A stretch of 64,000 nucleotides of DNA, taken from contig NZ_SGXE01000001.1 of the NCBI RefSeq assembly GCF_004216895.1, positions 558,001 to 622,000 on the forward strand. The letters run 5' to 3'. The notes beneath the pieces were generated by a model. That model ran no database searches. It was not told the origin of the DNA and saw nothing but the letters and a program-made list of their open reading frames with translations. Shown in pieces: positions 26,669 to 36,640 of this stretch (the stretch's first letter is position 1; the number at the start of each line of letters is the position of its first letter). The DNA comes from Aquimarina brevivitae (GTDB taxonomy: Bacteria > Bacteroidota > Bacteroidia > Flavobacteriales > Flavobacteriaceae). Both the position numbers and the translations under genes were made by a program.

Positions 26669-28270
26669 TTACTTTTTTTCTAGTTTTATGCCTTTTTTAT
26701 ACTGAAAAGGACCTATGTCTATTTTTCTTTTATTTCTTAAGTTTCCATCAAAATCCATCCTGGGGGCCTTTGAAGAAGTACCCAAACCAATACAAGGAGA
26801 TTCTGATTCTAAACGATAGTTTCCATTATTTACATCAACAAATAAAGGATCAAAAGAATAAATCTTTAAACCCTTTGGGTTTTCAAAACCGTTATTCCAA
26901 AAATTAGAGTATTCAAAATTAAAATTTACGGCTAAAGGATTTCTTGAAAAAAATGTACTTCTTGAATAATTCTGAACATTAGTAACTATACAGTTTACCA
27001 TTTTGTTGTCTATATTCTCTCTATCGGCGTTAATCAAGTATTCTCCTCCATCAAAAACACAATTCATGAAAGTATTATTATCAATTATAGATAATGTAGC
27101 CGGATTATAGTGAAAAAACTTTATCACATTCTCCTTGGTGTTTCGAAAAATACAATTTTCAAATACATTGTATCTACCAGCATATTGTGCTCCTTCATCC
27201 TCAGTAGTGTCAAAAAAAAGAATAGCAGAGTCAGCACCATCAGCAACACAGTTCCTGATAGTATTATTACTAGCACCATCCCTAACAGTATAGCCACAAT
27301 TAATAGCTTTACAATTTATAATTAGATTATTCCTAACTCCACGATGTCGTAACTCGTATCCGTTAATTTTCATGTTTTTTGCCACACAGTTACGTATAAT
27401 ATTATTCTCACAATCTCGCTTTAAATCTATACCGTGTCCATTATGTTTTAAATCTCCTATACGCTCTACATAACAATTCTCAATAATATTATTATTACCC
27501 CCAACATGTATGTAATAATCCATTGCACTTTTATGACCAGTTGAATTGTCATCACTATAAATCCTACAATTATTTATTCTATTATTATTTCCATATGCGG
27601 ATAAGCCCTCTGCACAGGCATTAAATACAATACAGTTTTCTATGGTATTATGGCTACCCACAAACTGATTATATTTCCAACCAAAAGCAATGCCTTTTCC
27701 ATGATAATCTTCATTAACGTCTCCAAAGTACATAGCAACTATATTATTTACGTTAACCTTATATGTTTTTAAAGCATATAAACCAATTTCATAATTACTA
27801 ATTTGGATATTCTTTAAATTAATATACTTTCTATTATTTAAAGTAATTCCTATCCCACAAGTTCTATCTCCTCCATCCAAAAGAGGCATAACATTTGGAT
27901 TTAGATTATCACCATAATTCCAATTAAGTTTTGGGCTATCTCCTGGAGATGATAAATATCCTTCAAAGGTTATTTGATTCCTCGCCGTACCATCTGTTTC
28001 AAAAACAACATTTTCGTTGCCATAATTTCCCGCCTTTATGTAAACTACATCTCCCGGTAGAACGGGGCTCTCTAGAGAGGCAGCGTACGTGATAGTTCTC
28101 CAAGAATCTTTTTGAGATAAACCACTATTACTATCATCTCCTGTTAAAGAAACATAATATGTTTTTTGAGCAGTTCCTATAAATACAGTTAATAAACTTA
28201 AATAAGTTAACGCAAAATGCCTAATCTTCGTGTATTTATACCTGACATCAGTTAATTGCATAATAATCAC
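26669..28270 (-). CDS. Secreted right-handed parallel beta-helix protein with C-terminal 'choice-of-anchor Q'-like domain
   Basis: A 533-residue protein with a hydrophobic export signal after a short basic start (the [16 protein letters not shown] segment ends at about residue 36). The mature part begins [20 protein letters not shown], the typical start of PL6/PbH1 proteins. Then come many Asn/Cys-rich rungs ([39 protein letters not shown]) forming a right-handed beta-helix at about residues 110-440. The end ([25 protein letters not shown]...[10 protein letters not shown]) is the choice-of-anchor Q region. It overlaps wecB by ATGA. It may be a polysaccharide lyase, epimerase or binding protein for the locus polymer; no catalytic residues are certain. 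Confidence 0.85.
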   Translation of the reverse strand: MIIMQLTDVRYKYTKIRHFALTYLSLLTVFIGTAQKTYYVSLTGDDSNSGLSQKDSWRTITYAASLESPVLPGDVVYIKAGNYGNENVVFETDGTARNQITFEGYLSSPGDSPKLNWNYGDNLNPNVMPLLDGGDRTCGIGITLNNRKYINLKNIQISNYEIGLYALKTYKVNVNNIVAMYFGDVNEDYHGKGIAFGWKYNQFVGSHNTIENCIVFNACAEGLSAYGNNNRINNCRIYSDDNSTGHKSAMDYYIHVGGNNNIIENCYVERIGDLKHNGHGIDLKRDCENNIIRNCVAKNMKINGYELRHRGVRNNLIINCKAINCGYTVRDGASNNTIRNCVADGADSAILFFDTTEDEGAQYAGRYNVFENCIFRNTKENVIKFFHYNPATLSIIDNNTFMNCVFDGGEYLINADRENIDNKMVNCIVTNVQNYSRSTFFSRNPLAVNFNFEYSNFWNNGFENPKGLKIYSFDPLFVDVNNGNYRLESESPCIGLGTSSKAPRMDFDGNLRNKRKIDIGPFQYKKGIKLEKK

Positions 28271-29397
28271 ATGGTTGTTTTGTCAATAAACTCAACTATT
28301 CTCTGACAAGCATTTCCATCACCATAGGGATTATGAAGCTTACTCATATTGTCGTAAAATTCGTTATCGTTCAATAACTTTTCAGCTTTTGAGACTATTT
28401 TTTCCGTATCCGTACCCACCAATATAACGGTACCTGCATCGACAGCTTCCGGTCTTTCTGTTGTATTACGCATTACTAACACAGGTTTACCTAGGCTCGG
28501 AGCTTCTTCCTGAACCCCTCCGCTGTCGGTAATAATTATAAACGCTTGATTCATTAGCCATACAAACGCAGGGTACGAAAGTGGCGAAATTAAACAGACA
28601 TTATCTATATCACTCAATAGTTCGTAGACGGGCTCTTGAACATTTGGGTTCAGGTGTACTGGATAGATAATCTGGACATCAGGGTTATTAATAGCAATTT
28701 GTTTTAATGCTTTACATATATTAATAAAACCTTGTCCATGATTTTCTCTTCGATGACCAGTAACAAGAATTAGCTTTTTATTTTTTTCAATATCCTTTCT
28801 TAAATCCTCAATTTCCTTATCTTCAAAATTCTCAGTATTTACCTTGTCTACACTGAACTGTAATGCGTCAATAACCGTATTTCCAGTTATTAAAATTGAT
28901 TCAGGAGATTTATTTTCATTGATTAAATTTTGCCTTGAAGTTTTAGTCGGTGAAAAATGAATATTAGAAACAACACCTGTAACACATCGGTTCATTTCCT
29001 CAGGAAATGGTGACTGCATATTAAAAGTTCTCAAACCCGCTTCTACATGACACACTTTAGCACCAGAGTAAAAAGCAGCGATACTTGATGCCATCGTTGT
29101 TGTGGTATCTCCGTGTACATATACAAAATCAGGTTTAAATTCTTCTAGAATAGGTTTTAAACTCTGAATAATTTCTGCCGTAAGACTATATAAATTTTGA
29201 TTGGGTTTCATTAGATCCAAATCATAATCAGGTATGATCTCAAAAAAAGATAAAACCTGATCTAACATCTCCCGATGTTGCGCGGTAATACAGACTTTAG
29301 TCTCAAATTTATCCTGATGTTTCTGAAACTCCTTTACCAAAGGAGCCATTTTTATGGCCTCTGGTCTGGTTCCAAAAACAATTAAATTGCGTTTCAT
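28267..29397 (-). CDS. wecB: Non-hydrolysing UDP-N-acetylglucosamine 2-epimerase
   Basis: Catalyses UDP-GlcNAc to UDP-ManNAc in the cytoplasm, feeding WecC. It is a GT-B-like fold of 376 residues. Motifs are [14 protein letters not shown] at the N-terminus, [29 protein letters not shown], a central [11 protein letters not shown], and the C-terminal [31 protein letters not shown] region, which binds the nucleotide. All catalytic-type Asp, Glu and His positions I can place are present. It overlaps rmlD (ATGA) and the beta-helix gene (ATGA), so the three are probably translated together. This WecB-WecC pair gives ManNAcA. Confidence 0.96.
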   Translation of the reverse strand: MKRNLIVFGTRPEAIKMAPLVKEFQKHQDKFETKVCITAQHREMLDQVLSFFEIIPDYDLDLMKPNQNLYSLTAEIIQSLKPILEEFKPDFVYVHGDTTTTMASSIAAFYSGAKVCHVEAGLRTFNMQSPFPEEMNRCVTGVVSNIHFSPTKTSRQNLINENKSPESILITGNTVIDALQFSVDKVNTENFEDKEIEDLRKDIEKNKKLILVTGHRRENHGQGFINICKALKQIAINNPDVQIIYPVHLNPNVQEPVYELLSDIDNVCLISPLSYPAFVWLMNQAFIIITDSGGVQEEAPSLGKPVLVMRNTTERPEAVDAGTVILVGTDTEKIVSKAEKLLNDNEFYDNMSKLHNPYGDGNACQRIVEFIDKTTM

Positions 29398-30251
29398 GAT
29401 GCTATTTTTTGTATTTTTAATAAGGATTCTTTCCAGTTTGGTGGGGTATGCTTAGTGTATGTAATTATTTTTTTCTTATTTAAAACACTATAACTCGGAC
29501 GCTTTGCAAAACTAGGATAATAATTTGTCTTATCAAGCTTTATAAAATCAAGTTTTCCAGAAAATCTTAAAATTTCGTGTGCAAAATCATACCAGGTTGC
29601 TTGCCCTTCATTACTGTAATGATAAATTCCATAATTATTAAAATTCATCGTAATCAAATCTAGAATAAACCTAGCCAAATCATTTGCATTGGTAGGGGTT
29701 CCTATCTCAGAATCTACAATGGTCAGTTTCTCTTGGCTTTTAGACTTTTCTAAAATCGTTTTATAAAAATTTTTTCCAAATTGTGAATACAACCAGGATG
29801 TTCTGATAATAAAATAATGCTCCAATATTTCTTGGATATATTTTTCACCAACCAATTTTGATTTACCGTATTCATTAATAGGATTGGGTACGTCTTCTTC
29901 GGTGTAAGCCGTATTTTTAGACCCATCAAAGACATAATCTGTAGATATATGTATTAAGATTGCATTATGTTCCTTACACGCTTCTGCTAATAATCGCACA
30001 CCTTCAGCATTAACCAAATAGGCTTTTTCAGGTTCTTTTTCTGCTTGTTCGACATTAGTATAGGCTGCACAATTGACCACATACTGAATTGTTTTACTAT
30101 TAAATAGCTCAGCTATCTGATTTTTAGACGTAATGTCAAACTCTGAAGAATTTAAAAATTGAAAATTACAATCCTTATCGTTTTTTGCGATTAACTGTAA
30201 ACATCTACCTAGTTGTCCGTTGGATCCAGTAACCACAATGTTTGTTGACAT
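29394..30251 (-). CDS. rmlD: dTDP-4-dehydrorhamnose reductase
   Basis: Last step of dTDP-L-rhamnose synthesis: NAD(P)H reduction of dTDP-6-deoxy-L-lyxo-4-hexulose. It is an extended SDR fold of 285 residues with [13 protein letters not shown] (nucleotide-binding), [11 protein letters not shown], and the catalytic [11 protein letters not shown] at about residue 130. LYSQFGKNF and [11 protein letters not shown] mark the C-terminal substrate-binding end. It is separated from rmlBAC by a Wzz-like gene, an unusual split of a pathway that is otherwise contiguous. It overlaps wecB by ATGA. Confidence 0.95.
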   Translation of the reverse strand: MSTNIVVTGSNGQLGRCLQLIAKNDKDCNFQFLNSSEFDITSKNQIAELFNSKTIQYVVNCAAYTNVEQAEKEPEKAYLVNAEGVRLLAEACKEHNAILIHISTDYVFDGSKNTAYTEEDVPNPINEYGKSKLVGEKYIQEILEHYFIIRTSWLYSQFGKNFYKTILEKSKSQEKLTIVDSEIGTPTNANDLARFILDLITMNFNNYGIYHYSNEGQATWYDFAHEILRFSGKLDFIKLDKTNYYPSFAKRPSYSVLNKKKIITYTKHTPPNWKESLLKIQKIAS

Positions 30252-30271
30252 ATCGTTAAACTTATATGTTC

Positions 30272-31318
30272 TTACGCTTTAGTATTAGAATACGTTTTTA
30301 AAAAACTATTTAATGACAATAAGCTTAAGGTTATTAATACAAGACCAATTAATAGTATGGGAAGTAATACTTTTTTCTTTCTAAAAAACTCATTGACCCT
30401 TACGCCTTTTTGCGGAAATTCAGAAATGATGTTTATTGTATTTTGGGTCTTTGCTCTTTCTTTATTTAAGGCAACAATTTCAGCCTTAAACCTAGATGCT
30501 TGATTTAACAACTGTATCTCCAAGTTCTCATCAGATTTGCCTTCGCCCATAGATATACTCGTACTGCTTTCTGCTTTATTAGCCTCCAACAATTTCAATT
30601 TTTTTACAAAACCTTGTAAAGAATCCACTTCCTTAATTTGACTTGTTAATACAGAATCCTGAACGGAAAGGTTTAGTTCATTTATTTTCTTTTGTAATTG
30701 AAAGTATTCGTTAGTTTCAATGGATCTAATAATGCTTCTTTGACTTTTCTTAGCAACCGTAGGGTTGGTAGCTTCTACGGTTATTTTATGAAATCGAGAA
30801 TTGATGTCATTAAAATTCTTTAAATAATCTTCATAATCCACTTTTTGCTGAGAAATGGTATCCAACTGACTAATAAAATCACTAAATTGCTTTATTCGTT
30901 GGGTTTGATCCGAAAATGATTCTATTTTAAACTTTTTTATTGTACTCGCAAGTTCTTGTTCTACTCCCAAAGCTTCAGCTAAAGATTGAAATTCTTTCTC
31001 TTTGGCCAAATCATTGTAAAATTCAATGTTATTGTACAATTGTTGAACACTATTAAAATTAGGTTCTACCACCATATTCGATCGATAAATTGGGTCAGAC
31101 ACTGAATCCCAATACCAACCGATTCCGACCCCGACTAGACCAGCAATTGCAAATTTGATAAAATGAGCTCTTATATACTGCAGGAATAACACTAAAGCGT
31201 GAAAAATGCCCTTAAAAATATTACCAATTAAATTAAACAGTTTTTTAAAACCATCTCCGATCATTTTAAATAGTTGACCTAGATCGATCTCTTCAGAAGT
31301 GTTTTCTTTATTGCTCAT
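30272..31318 (-). CDS. Wzz-like chain-length determinant protein, second copy
   Basis: A 348-residue inner-membrane protein with a cytosolic N-tail that may be amphipathic. A first membrane segment (FIKFAIAGLVGVGIGWYW, about residues 53-70) is followed by a long periplasmic region with coiled-coil-like content (many Leu, Lys and Glu, about 180-300), then a second membrane segment near residues 318-338 (LLPILLIGLVLITLSLLSL). This topology is that of Wzz/PCP chain-length regulators. No Walker motifs or tyrosine-kinase domain are fused. It shows parallel architecture with the 328-residue protein at 33892-34878, from which it may descend by duplication. A good promoter lies upstream at 31350-31379. 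Confidence 0.8.
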   Translation of the reverse strand: MSNKENTSEEIDLGQLFKMIGDGFKKLFNLIGNIFKGIFHALVLFLQYIRAHFIKFAIAGLVGVGIGWYWDSVSDPIYRSNMVVEPNFNSVQQLYNNIEFYNDLAKEKEFQSLAEALGVEQELASTIKKFKIESFSDQTQRIKQFSDFISQLDTISQQKVDYEDYLKNFNDINSRFHKITVEATNPTVAKKSQRSIIRSIETNEYFQLQKKINELNLSVQDSVLTSQIKEVDSLQGFVKKLKLLEANKAESSTSISMGEGKSDENLEIQLLNQASRFKAEIVALNKERAKTQNTINIISEFPQKGVRVNEFFRKKKVLLPILLIGLVLITLSLLSLNSFLKTYSNTKA

Positions 31319-31349
31319 AATGTACTAAAATTGATCTTTAAAAGTGCCG

Positions 31350-31379
31350 CAAAGGTAGTATGTTTTATAGATTTACAAA
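31350..31379 (-). promoter_or_regulatory. Bacteroidota promoter between rmlC and the second Wzz-like gene
   Basis: On the minus strand a TTTG (31376-31379) is followed by 18 bases and TACCTTTG (31350-31357), an exact -33/-7 match (TTTG, N about 17-23, TAnnTTTG) for the Bacteroidota primary sigma factor. Transcription would begin near 31343, giving a leader of about 25 bases before the ATG at 31318. It lies in the 71-base gap after rmlC. It would let rmlD, wecB and the genes beyond be expressed apart from the head of the locus. Confidence 0.6.
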
Positions 31380-31389
31380 GTACTTTACA

Positions 31390-31935
31390 TTAAATATTTA
31401 AGTCTTTAAAGTGTGGTAAGATCATATCTTTATCGGAAAGTTCAATTTGCGATTCATCCATTTTCCAATCAATGTTTAGTTGAGCATCATTGAATAATAT
31501 GCCAGTTTCTGATGCTTTATCATAATAGTTATCGCATTTGTAGGCAAATATGGCTTCCTCGCTCAATGTAATGAAACCATGTGCAAATCCTCTCGGTACA
31601 AAAAGTTGATAATTGTTTACCTCATTTAACTTTACTGAAACATGTTTTCCAAAGGTCTTAGAATCTTTACGCAAATCGACAGCTACGTCCAATACTTCGC
31701 CCTGAATCACGCGAACTAGTTTTGCTTGCGCAAATTCTCCTTTTTGAAAATGCAAGCCTCTTATAACTCCCTTTTTAGACACCGATTGATTATCCTGAAC
31801 AAAATTGATGTTTAAGCCCGTAATTTCTTCAAAAGTTTTTTGATTAAAGCTTTCAAAAAATAGTCCTCTATCATCTTTAAAAACCGAAGGTTTTAAGATA
31901 AAGCAACCTTCAATATATGTTTGTTCTATTTGCAT
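31390..31935 (-). CDS. rmlC: dTDP-4-dehydrorhamnose 3,5-epimerase
   Basis: A 181-residue cupin enzyme that epimerises dTDP-4-keto-6-deoxyglucose at C3 and C5. Features are EGCFILKPSVFKDDRGLFFESF, NFVQDNQSVSKKGVIRGLHFQ (catalytic His at about residue 60 and the Arg pair), VLDVAVDLRKDSKTFGKHV, and LFVPRGFAHGFITLSEEA. Length and motif order are normal. It follows rmlA with 51 bases between, and a promoter follows it before the next gene. It works with RmlA, RmlB and RmlD in the same locus. Confidence 0.96.
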   Translation of the reverse strand: MQIEQTYIEGCFILKPSVFKDDRGLFFESFNQKTFEEITGLNINFVQDNQSVSKKGVIRGLHFQKGEFAQAKLVRVIQGEVLDVAVDLRKDSKTFGKHVSVKLNEVNNYQLFVPRGFAHGFITLSEEAIFAYKCDNYYDKASETGILFNDAQLNIDWKMDESQIELSDKDMILPHFKDLNI

Positions 31936-31986
31936 CTTGTTGAAATAAATCTATGATTAGCAGATTGAGTCTGGAATAACAAGTAA

Positions 31987-32847
31987 TTAGTGAATTAGTT
32001 GCATCAAATATTCCCCGTAGCCACTTTTAAGCAATGGTTTTGCCAGTTCTTGTAGTTGTCTTCTATCAATGAATCCTTTTCTAAAAGCAACTTCTTCTAT
32101 TGCGCCAATCTTAAGCCCTTGCCGTTCTTCAATAACTTGAACAAATTGCGAGGCTTGCATTAAAGAATTAAACGTTCCTGTATCCAACCAAGCAGTTCCT
32201 CTATCTAATATACTTACACTAAGTTTACCACTTTCAAGATATACTTTATTAACATCTGTGATTTCTAGCTCACCTCTTTTACTGGGTTTTATATGCTTTG
32301 CAATTTTTACTACTTCATTATCATAAAAGTAAATTCCAGGAACGGCATAGTTTGACTTTGGATTATTTGGTTTCTCCTCAATAGAAATTGCTATTCCGTT
32401 TTCATCAAAATCTACAACTCCATATCGTTCAGGGTCATGCACGTGATACGCATAAATAATACCTCCTTCAGGATCATTGTTTTCTTCTAACAGTAGTTCT
32501 AAACCTGACCCATAAAAAATATTATCACCTAATATTAGGGCAACTTTATCCTTTCCTATAAAATGCTGGCCAATAATAAAGGCCTCAGCTAATCCATTAG
32601 GCTCATCTTGTACAGCAAATTCAAAACGACAACCGTACTTTTTTCCATTGCCCAATAATTTTTGGAATAAAGGTAAATCTTGGGGAGTAGAAATTATCAG
32701 TATTTCTCTAATACCAGCGGACATCAATGTGGACAAGGGATAATAGATCATAGGTTTATCATAAACCGGCATTAATTGCTTACTGATAGCCAGTGTTAAT
32801 GGATGTAACCTAGTCCCTGAGCCTCCTGCTAAGATTATTCCTTTCAT
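31987..32847 (-). CDS. rmlA: Glucose-1-phosphate thymidylyltransferase
   Basis: First committed enzyme of dTDP-rhamnose synthesis: glucose-1-phosphate plus dTTP gives dTDP-glucose. It is a 286-residue nucleotidyltransferase with the signature [14 protein letters not shown], the metal-binding [40 protein letters not shown] and [15 protein letters not shown]. The last carries the C-terminal substrate loop. The start is clear (MKGIILAGG), and the length matches other RmlA proteins, including the C-terminal effector-site region. It lies between rmlB and rmlC. Confidence 0.97.
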   Translation of the reverse strand: MKGIILAGGSGTRLHPLTLAISKQLMPVYDKPMIYYPLSTLMSAGIREILIISTPQDLPLFQKLLGNGKKYGCRFEFAVQDEPNGLAEAFIIGQHFIGKDKVALILGDNIFYGSGLELLLEENNDPEGGIIYAYHVHDPERYGVVDFDENGIAISIEEKPNNPKSNYAVPGIYFYDNEVVKIAKHIKPSKRGELEITDVNKVYLESGKLSVSILDRGTAWLDTGTFNSLMQASQFVQVIEERQGLKIGAIEEVAFRKGFIDRRQLQELAKPLLKSGYGEYLMQLIH

Positions 32848-32864
32848 GTGAGTTTGTTTAATTT

Positions 32865-33887
32865 TTAGCTAAGTCCACTATGATATTTTTCCAAATACCA
32901 ATCTACCGTCTTTTCAATACCAGACTCAAAATTTTCTTCAGCTTGCCAACCTAGTTCCTGTTCTATCTTAGTAGCATCAATTGCATATCTGTAGTCGTGT
33001 CCGGGCCTGTCCTTAACATAAGTTATTAAGTCTTTATAAGGCAAATTATTTGGTCTGGGTTGCTTACGGTCCAAAAGCTCGCAAATAGTTTCAGCAATAT
33101 AAATATTTTCTCTTTCATTCTTTCCACCGATATTATAGGTTTCTCCCAATTTTCCGTTGCTTAGTACTTGATCTATACCTTTGCAATGATCCAAGACGTA
33201 CAGCCAATCTCTAATATTTTTACCATCGCCATAAATAGGTATGGGCTCATCACTCAAAGCTTTTCGTATTATTGTAGGGATCAATTTTTCATTATGCTGT
33301 CTAGGTCCGTAATTGTTTGAACAGTTGGTGGTTATCACAGGGAGTCCATAGGTATGAAAATAACTTCTGACCAACATATCTGAAGCTGCCTTGGAAGCAC
33401 TATAAGGACTATTCGGAGCATAAGGGGTGTCCTCGGTAAATAAACCTGTCTTGCCTAGTGTACCATACACCTCATCCGTTGAAATATGGATAAAACGAGC
33501 TTGACCATACCCTTTTTTGAACTCATTTGGATTATGCATCCAATAATTATAGGCTGTTTGTAACAGATTAAATGTTCCTACTACATTGGTGTCCACGAAG
33601 ATCTTGGGACCGGCAATAGAGTTATCCACATGGGATTCAGCGGCAAAATGAATAACGGTATTGATATCATACTTTTTAAAAAGATCCTCCAGCAACTCCT
33701 GATCGCAAATGTCGCCTTCAACAAAGTGATAAGCTACCTCTTGTGGTATTTGTATATTATTTAAATCTGCAGCATAGGTCAATTTATCAAGATTAACCAG
33801 TGAACAATTCTCTTGCTTACTTTTGTAGTTAATGAAGTTTGACCCTATAAATCCAGCCCCTCCGGTAATTAAAATATTTTGTTTCAC
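32865..33887 (-). CDS. rmlB: dTDP-glucose 4,6-dehydratase
   Basis: Converts dTDP-glucose to dTDP-4-keto-6-deoxyglucose. It is a 340-residue extended SDR with the Rossmann motif [12 protein letters not shown], the [12 protein letters not shown] box, and the catalytic [10 protein letters not shown] segment with Asp-Glu. The [15 protein letters not shown] segment gives the Tyr-Lys pair. [17 protein letters not shown] and [18 protein letters not shown] are conserved. It begins after the first Wzz-like gene, with four bases between, so it is in the same operon. Confidence 0.97.
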   Translation of the reverse strand: MKQNILITGGAGFIGSNFINYKSKQENCSLVNLDKLTYAADLNNIQIPQEVAYHFVEGDICDQELLEDLFKKYDINTVIHFAAESHVDNSIAGPKIFVDTNVVGTFNLLQTAYNYWMHNPNEFKKGYGQARFIHISTDEVYGTLGKTGLFTEDTPYAPNSPYSASKAASDMLVRSYFHTYGLPVITTNCSNNYGPRQHNEKLIPTIIRKALSDEPIPIYGDGKNIRDWLYVLDHCKGIDQVLSNGKLGETYNIGGKNERENIYIAETICELLDRKQPRPNNLPYKDLITYVKDRPGHDYRYAIDATKIEQELGWQAEENFESGIEKTVDWYLEKYHSGLS

Positions 33888-33891
33888 TTTG

Positions 33892-34878
33892 CTAATTGTT
33901 TAATCTATGCTCCATTTTTTTGTAAGAAAAGAAAAATAAATAACATAGGGAAACCACAATACATAAACCAACTGGTACAAGTACAACCCATTTTTTATAA
34001 ACCTTTTTGTCCAGGGTTACAACTCCTGTATTGTCAACGACATTGAACGGTTTATTTGTTAGTCTAATTTTTTGTTGGTTTTTTGCTATCGCATTGAGCA
34101 GAGCCGTTTTCTGCTTCAATAAACCCGCAATGGTTGGGGTGTCAGAATCATCAGTAATCACTACCGTCTTTTCCTTATTTTGCGAAGATTCACTATTAAT
34201 TTTGTTAAGGTAGTTGTCGATAAAGTTTAGAGATGCTTTATTACTTACCAATTCCTCTTCTGCCTGCTGTACTTCTAACTGCGTCTCTTTACTAAAGTGA
34301 TTATTGTTCAATAAATGATCCAAAATCTTTTTTGTAATCAGACCGTTATATTCTTTAACCTCATTAAAGGTAATTTGTATTTGATGGTATTTGTAAAAAG
34401 GAATAAACTTATCGTCGGCCAATTCATTTACGGAATAATCCTGAATGGTATACAAAAAACCGTTATCCTGATAGTTATTATGCAATTTGTCAAATACATC
34501 TTCAATAGCTACGATTGGAGTTATTTCAACTTTTTTTATGTTTTCACTCCAGGTTGGCTGTATCCCTAACTGACGCGCATACTGTTCATCCCCTAATCTA
34601 CTGGAAAGATTTTCAAAAAAATTATAAACATACAGCGCTGTTTCGTTTTGTGGTTGTATGACTACTTTTTGGGTAATCTCCACATCACCAAATTGTTTAT
34701 CCAGAAAAAATCCTACTATCGCTCCTAAAATGATGAGACTACCAAATAGTATAACCCGCTTAATAAAAAACTGGATAATAGCCACTAAGGCGGATAAAAC
34801 CGCATTAAATAAAGATTTTATTGGACTGAAAAGCTGTTTTAGATAGATTTCGTCATCCTTTTGTGGTGTTTGACTCAT
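33892..34878 (-). CDS. Wzz-like chain-length determinant protein, first copy
   Basis: A 328-residue membrane protein. Residues 1-35 are cytosolic with an amphipathic stretch. A membrane segment lies near residues 38-58 (KRVILFGSLIILGAIVGFFL), followed by a long periplasmic part rich in Gln, Asn, Glu and Lys, and a second membrane segment near 295-318 (WVVLVPVGLCIVVSLCYLFFF). This is a PCP1/Wzz-type layout with no fused kinase domain, and I find no separate wzc-type kinase or wza-type export gene in the window. It overlaps nothing but is only four bases before rmlB. The sequence is similar in layout to 30272-31318 but not closely identical. Confidence 0.78.
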   Translation of the reverse strand: MSQTPQKDDEIYLKQLFSPIKSLFNAVLSALVAIIQFFIKRVILFGSLIILGAIVGFFLDKQFGDVEITQKVVIQPQNETALYVYNFFENLSSRLGDEQYARQLGIQPTWSENIKKVEITPIVAIEDVFDKLHNNYQDNGFLYTIQDYSVNELADDKFIPFYKYHQIQITFNEVKEYNGLITKKILDHLLNNNHFSKETQLEVQQAEEELVSNKASLNFIDNYLNKINSESSQNKEKTVVITDDSDTPTIAGLLKQKTALLNAIAKNQQKIRLTNKPFNVVDNTGVVTLDKKVYKKWVVLVPVGLCIVVSLCYLFFFSYKKMEHRLNN

Positions 34879-34880
34879 AT

Positions 34881-36566
34881 TTAGCTAAATATTTGTTCTA
34901 TAATTTTTTCGGTGATTAAGTACGTTGGTTTAACCCCTGTAGTCCCTAAACCACCTGATGCCAAGGTGCTTCCTGTTTCCAATGGGTTGTCCGATGCGTA
35001 ATAGGCATATCGTACCTTAACTTTAGCACTGATACTACCTCTTAGTTTTGAAGCCGCCTGAATGGCCTTTTGATAATGTGCTCCTTCCATCTCCAAACCT
35101 ATGACATTCCAGGTAGAATCGTGAAAAAATTTCAAAATATCTCTATTTTGAAGTGAAGTTCCTAAAACAGTAATCATTGACCCGTCATATACTTTGATGC
35201 CATTACCCTCAAGGTCCTTTTTCTTTAATTCGTTTTTAAACGGATAATTATCTGCTGTACCCTCAAAAACGTGTGCCGATGGAATCATAATATCGCCCTT
35301 TCCGCCTTCTAATATACCTGCTTTACCCATAACAGAAACAGATTTGACATTGATATATTTTTTATTATCAGTGGAATCTGTAAAGGGTTTTAATAGTTCA
35401 TCCATAGTTTCATATGCTTGCTCCCCAAAGGCGTAATCCATAACCATTAAAACAGGTTTTTCTTCGATCGAAGTATTTTGACTTAATTCCGCCCAAGGTC
35501 CCTCATATTGAGCAGTGTCAAATATCTGAACATTGATGTTAGCTCCACTTTGATCTTCGATAAAGTACATACCTTTGCTCATAGCTACTTTTTCTACTTT
35601 ACTTCGTAATTTAGTATTCCCGGAATTACTAAGTTGTTCGTAGATTTCGAAGCGATTTTTATTTTTTAATTCTGTTCTTAGTGCTATAGGAGTATATAGT
35701 GTGTTCATTACACTATGCATGTTGGCACTGATAATATGTAATGGTCGTTCCAGAAGATTAAGGTCTATTAACTTTTTCTTTATGGTATTTGCCCATTGTT
35801 CTCCGTGAATATGGTGACCCAATCGTTCTCTAAGTACTGGACTAAACGTTACAATTCTCTTATTGTCTTTTATAGACTCTTCTATGGCTAACTTGCCGAG
35901 CCAATAAATAATATGCAAAAAACGTTCTTTATTTTCTGGACAAGAAAAGTTGCTGTATACCGCTGAAACCTCTTTGAATGTTCTTCCTAAAATATTGGCT
36001 GTATGCGTAAGCGCTATTTCGCGCTCCGCTTGGTTTAAATCTTTTTGTACGGTTACTGCTTTTTCCAACTTTTCCCAATCACGGGTGACATTACCTTGTT
36101 CATTGATAATTACCCTTCTCATTATTTTATGAGACTCTATAAAAAGAAAAGTTAGGTGCGTTAAAATATCATAGATCTCGGATCGCCCTCTTGTTATTTC
36201 AATATTCATTTGTTCCTCATCGATGCGATAACAGTTTCGTCTTCGTTTTGGAGGTACAATAGCTTTGAAATGAGAGTCCTTATATCCCTCATCACTGGTT
36301 AAATTAATAAATCTGCATTCTTCAATACCGTATGGTAAGCGATCTATGACATATAGCAATCCACTTAGCTCCACTTTTTCTTCTGCGATCGAACCATAAA
36401 TTTCTGGTCGGAGGGTAAGTAAGCCTTCGCGTAAGGTTTCGCCAGAAACACCCATAGGCTTATAAAATCCACGATTGAATAAATGACGCATGGTAATGTA
36501 CATTCGTTCTATAGCACTAGAACTTTCCTGAGCGCGGGTTCTCCCTTGTAGTATTAAATTTGCCAT
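34881..36566 (-). CDS. DUF6909-like protein with nucleoside phosphorylase-like C-terminal half
   Basis: A 561-residue protein with no signal peptide or membrane helix, the first gene of the polysaccharide unit. I recall homologues annotated DUF6909 in Bacteroidota. The C-terminal half (about 370-561) reads like a purine nucleoside phosphorylase or MTA nucleosidase. VMDYAFGEQAYETMDELL is followed by SVMGKAGILEGGKGDIMIPSA, then VIGLEMEGAHY (the nucleosidase Glu-Met-Glu signature) and YYASDNPLETG with the SD pair. The N-terminal half is unassigned and has an Arg-rich VPPKRRRNCYRID. A nucleoside or base role is inferred, not shown. It ends two bases before wzz 1. Confidence 0.7.
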   Translation of the reverse strand: MANLILQGRTRAQESSSAIERMYITMRHLFNRGFYKPMGVSGETLREGLLTLRPEIYGSIAEEKVELSGLLYVIDRLPYGIEECRFINLTSDEGYKDSHFKAIVPPKRRRNCYRIDEEQMNIEITRGRSEIYDILTHLTFLFIESHKIMRRVIINEQGNVTRDWEKLEKAVTVQKDLNQAEREIALTHTANILGRTFKEVSAVYSNFSCPENKERFLHIIYWLGKLAIEESIKDNKRIVTFSPVLRERLGHHIHGEQWANTIKKKLIDLNLLERPLHIISANMHSVMNTLYTPIALRTELKNKNRFEIYEQLSNSGNTKLRSKVEKVAMSKGMYFIEDQSGANINVQIFDTAQYEGPWAELSQNTSIEEKPVLMVMDYAFGEQAYETMDELLKPFTDSTDNKKYINVKSVSVMGKAGILEGGKGDIMIPSAHVFEGTADNYPFKNELKKKDLEGNGIKVYDGSMITVLGTSLQNRDILKFFHDSTWNVIGLEMEGAHYQKAIQAASKLRGSISAKVKVRYAYYASDNPLETGSTLASGGLGTTGVKPTYLITEKIIEQIFS

Positions 36567-36579
36567 TTGTTTTTCTCCA

Positions 36580-36587
36580 CAAAGATA
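36580..36587 (-). promoter_or_regulatory. Putative -7 element for the polysaccharide unit
   Basis: TATCTTTG on the minus strand matches TAnnTTTG exactly and lies 13 bases before the ATG at 36566, in the 74-base gap after the GH3-type gene. The predicted leader is short (GGAGAAAAACAA, with a GGAG that could act as a ribosome binding site). No clear -33 TTG is found at the expected spacing. Confidence 0.45.
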
Positions 36588-36640
36588 TAGAAAAGAATTT
36601 AGACCCAGTATTTGCTTACTGTAAGCTAATTTTTAATTTA

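Noticed and set aside
32865..33887. RmlB as a UDP-sugar 4,6-dehydratase (FlaA1/CapD type)
   Set aside because: It has the short, single-domain extended SDR length and motifs of RmlB and lies directly beside rmlA and rmlC.
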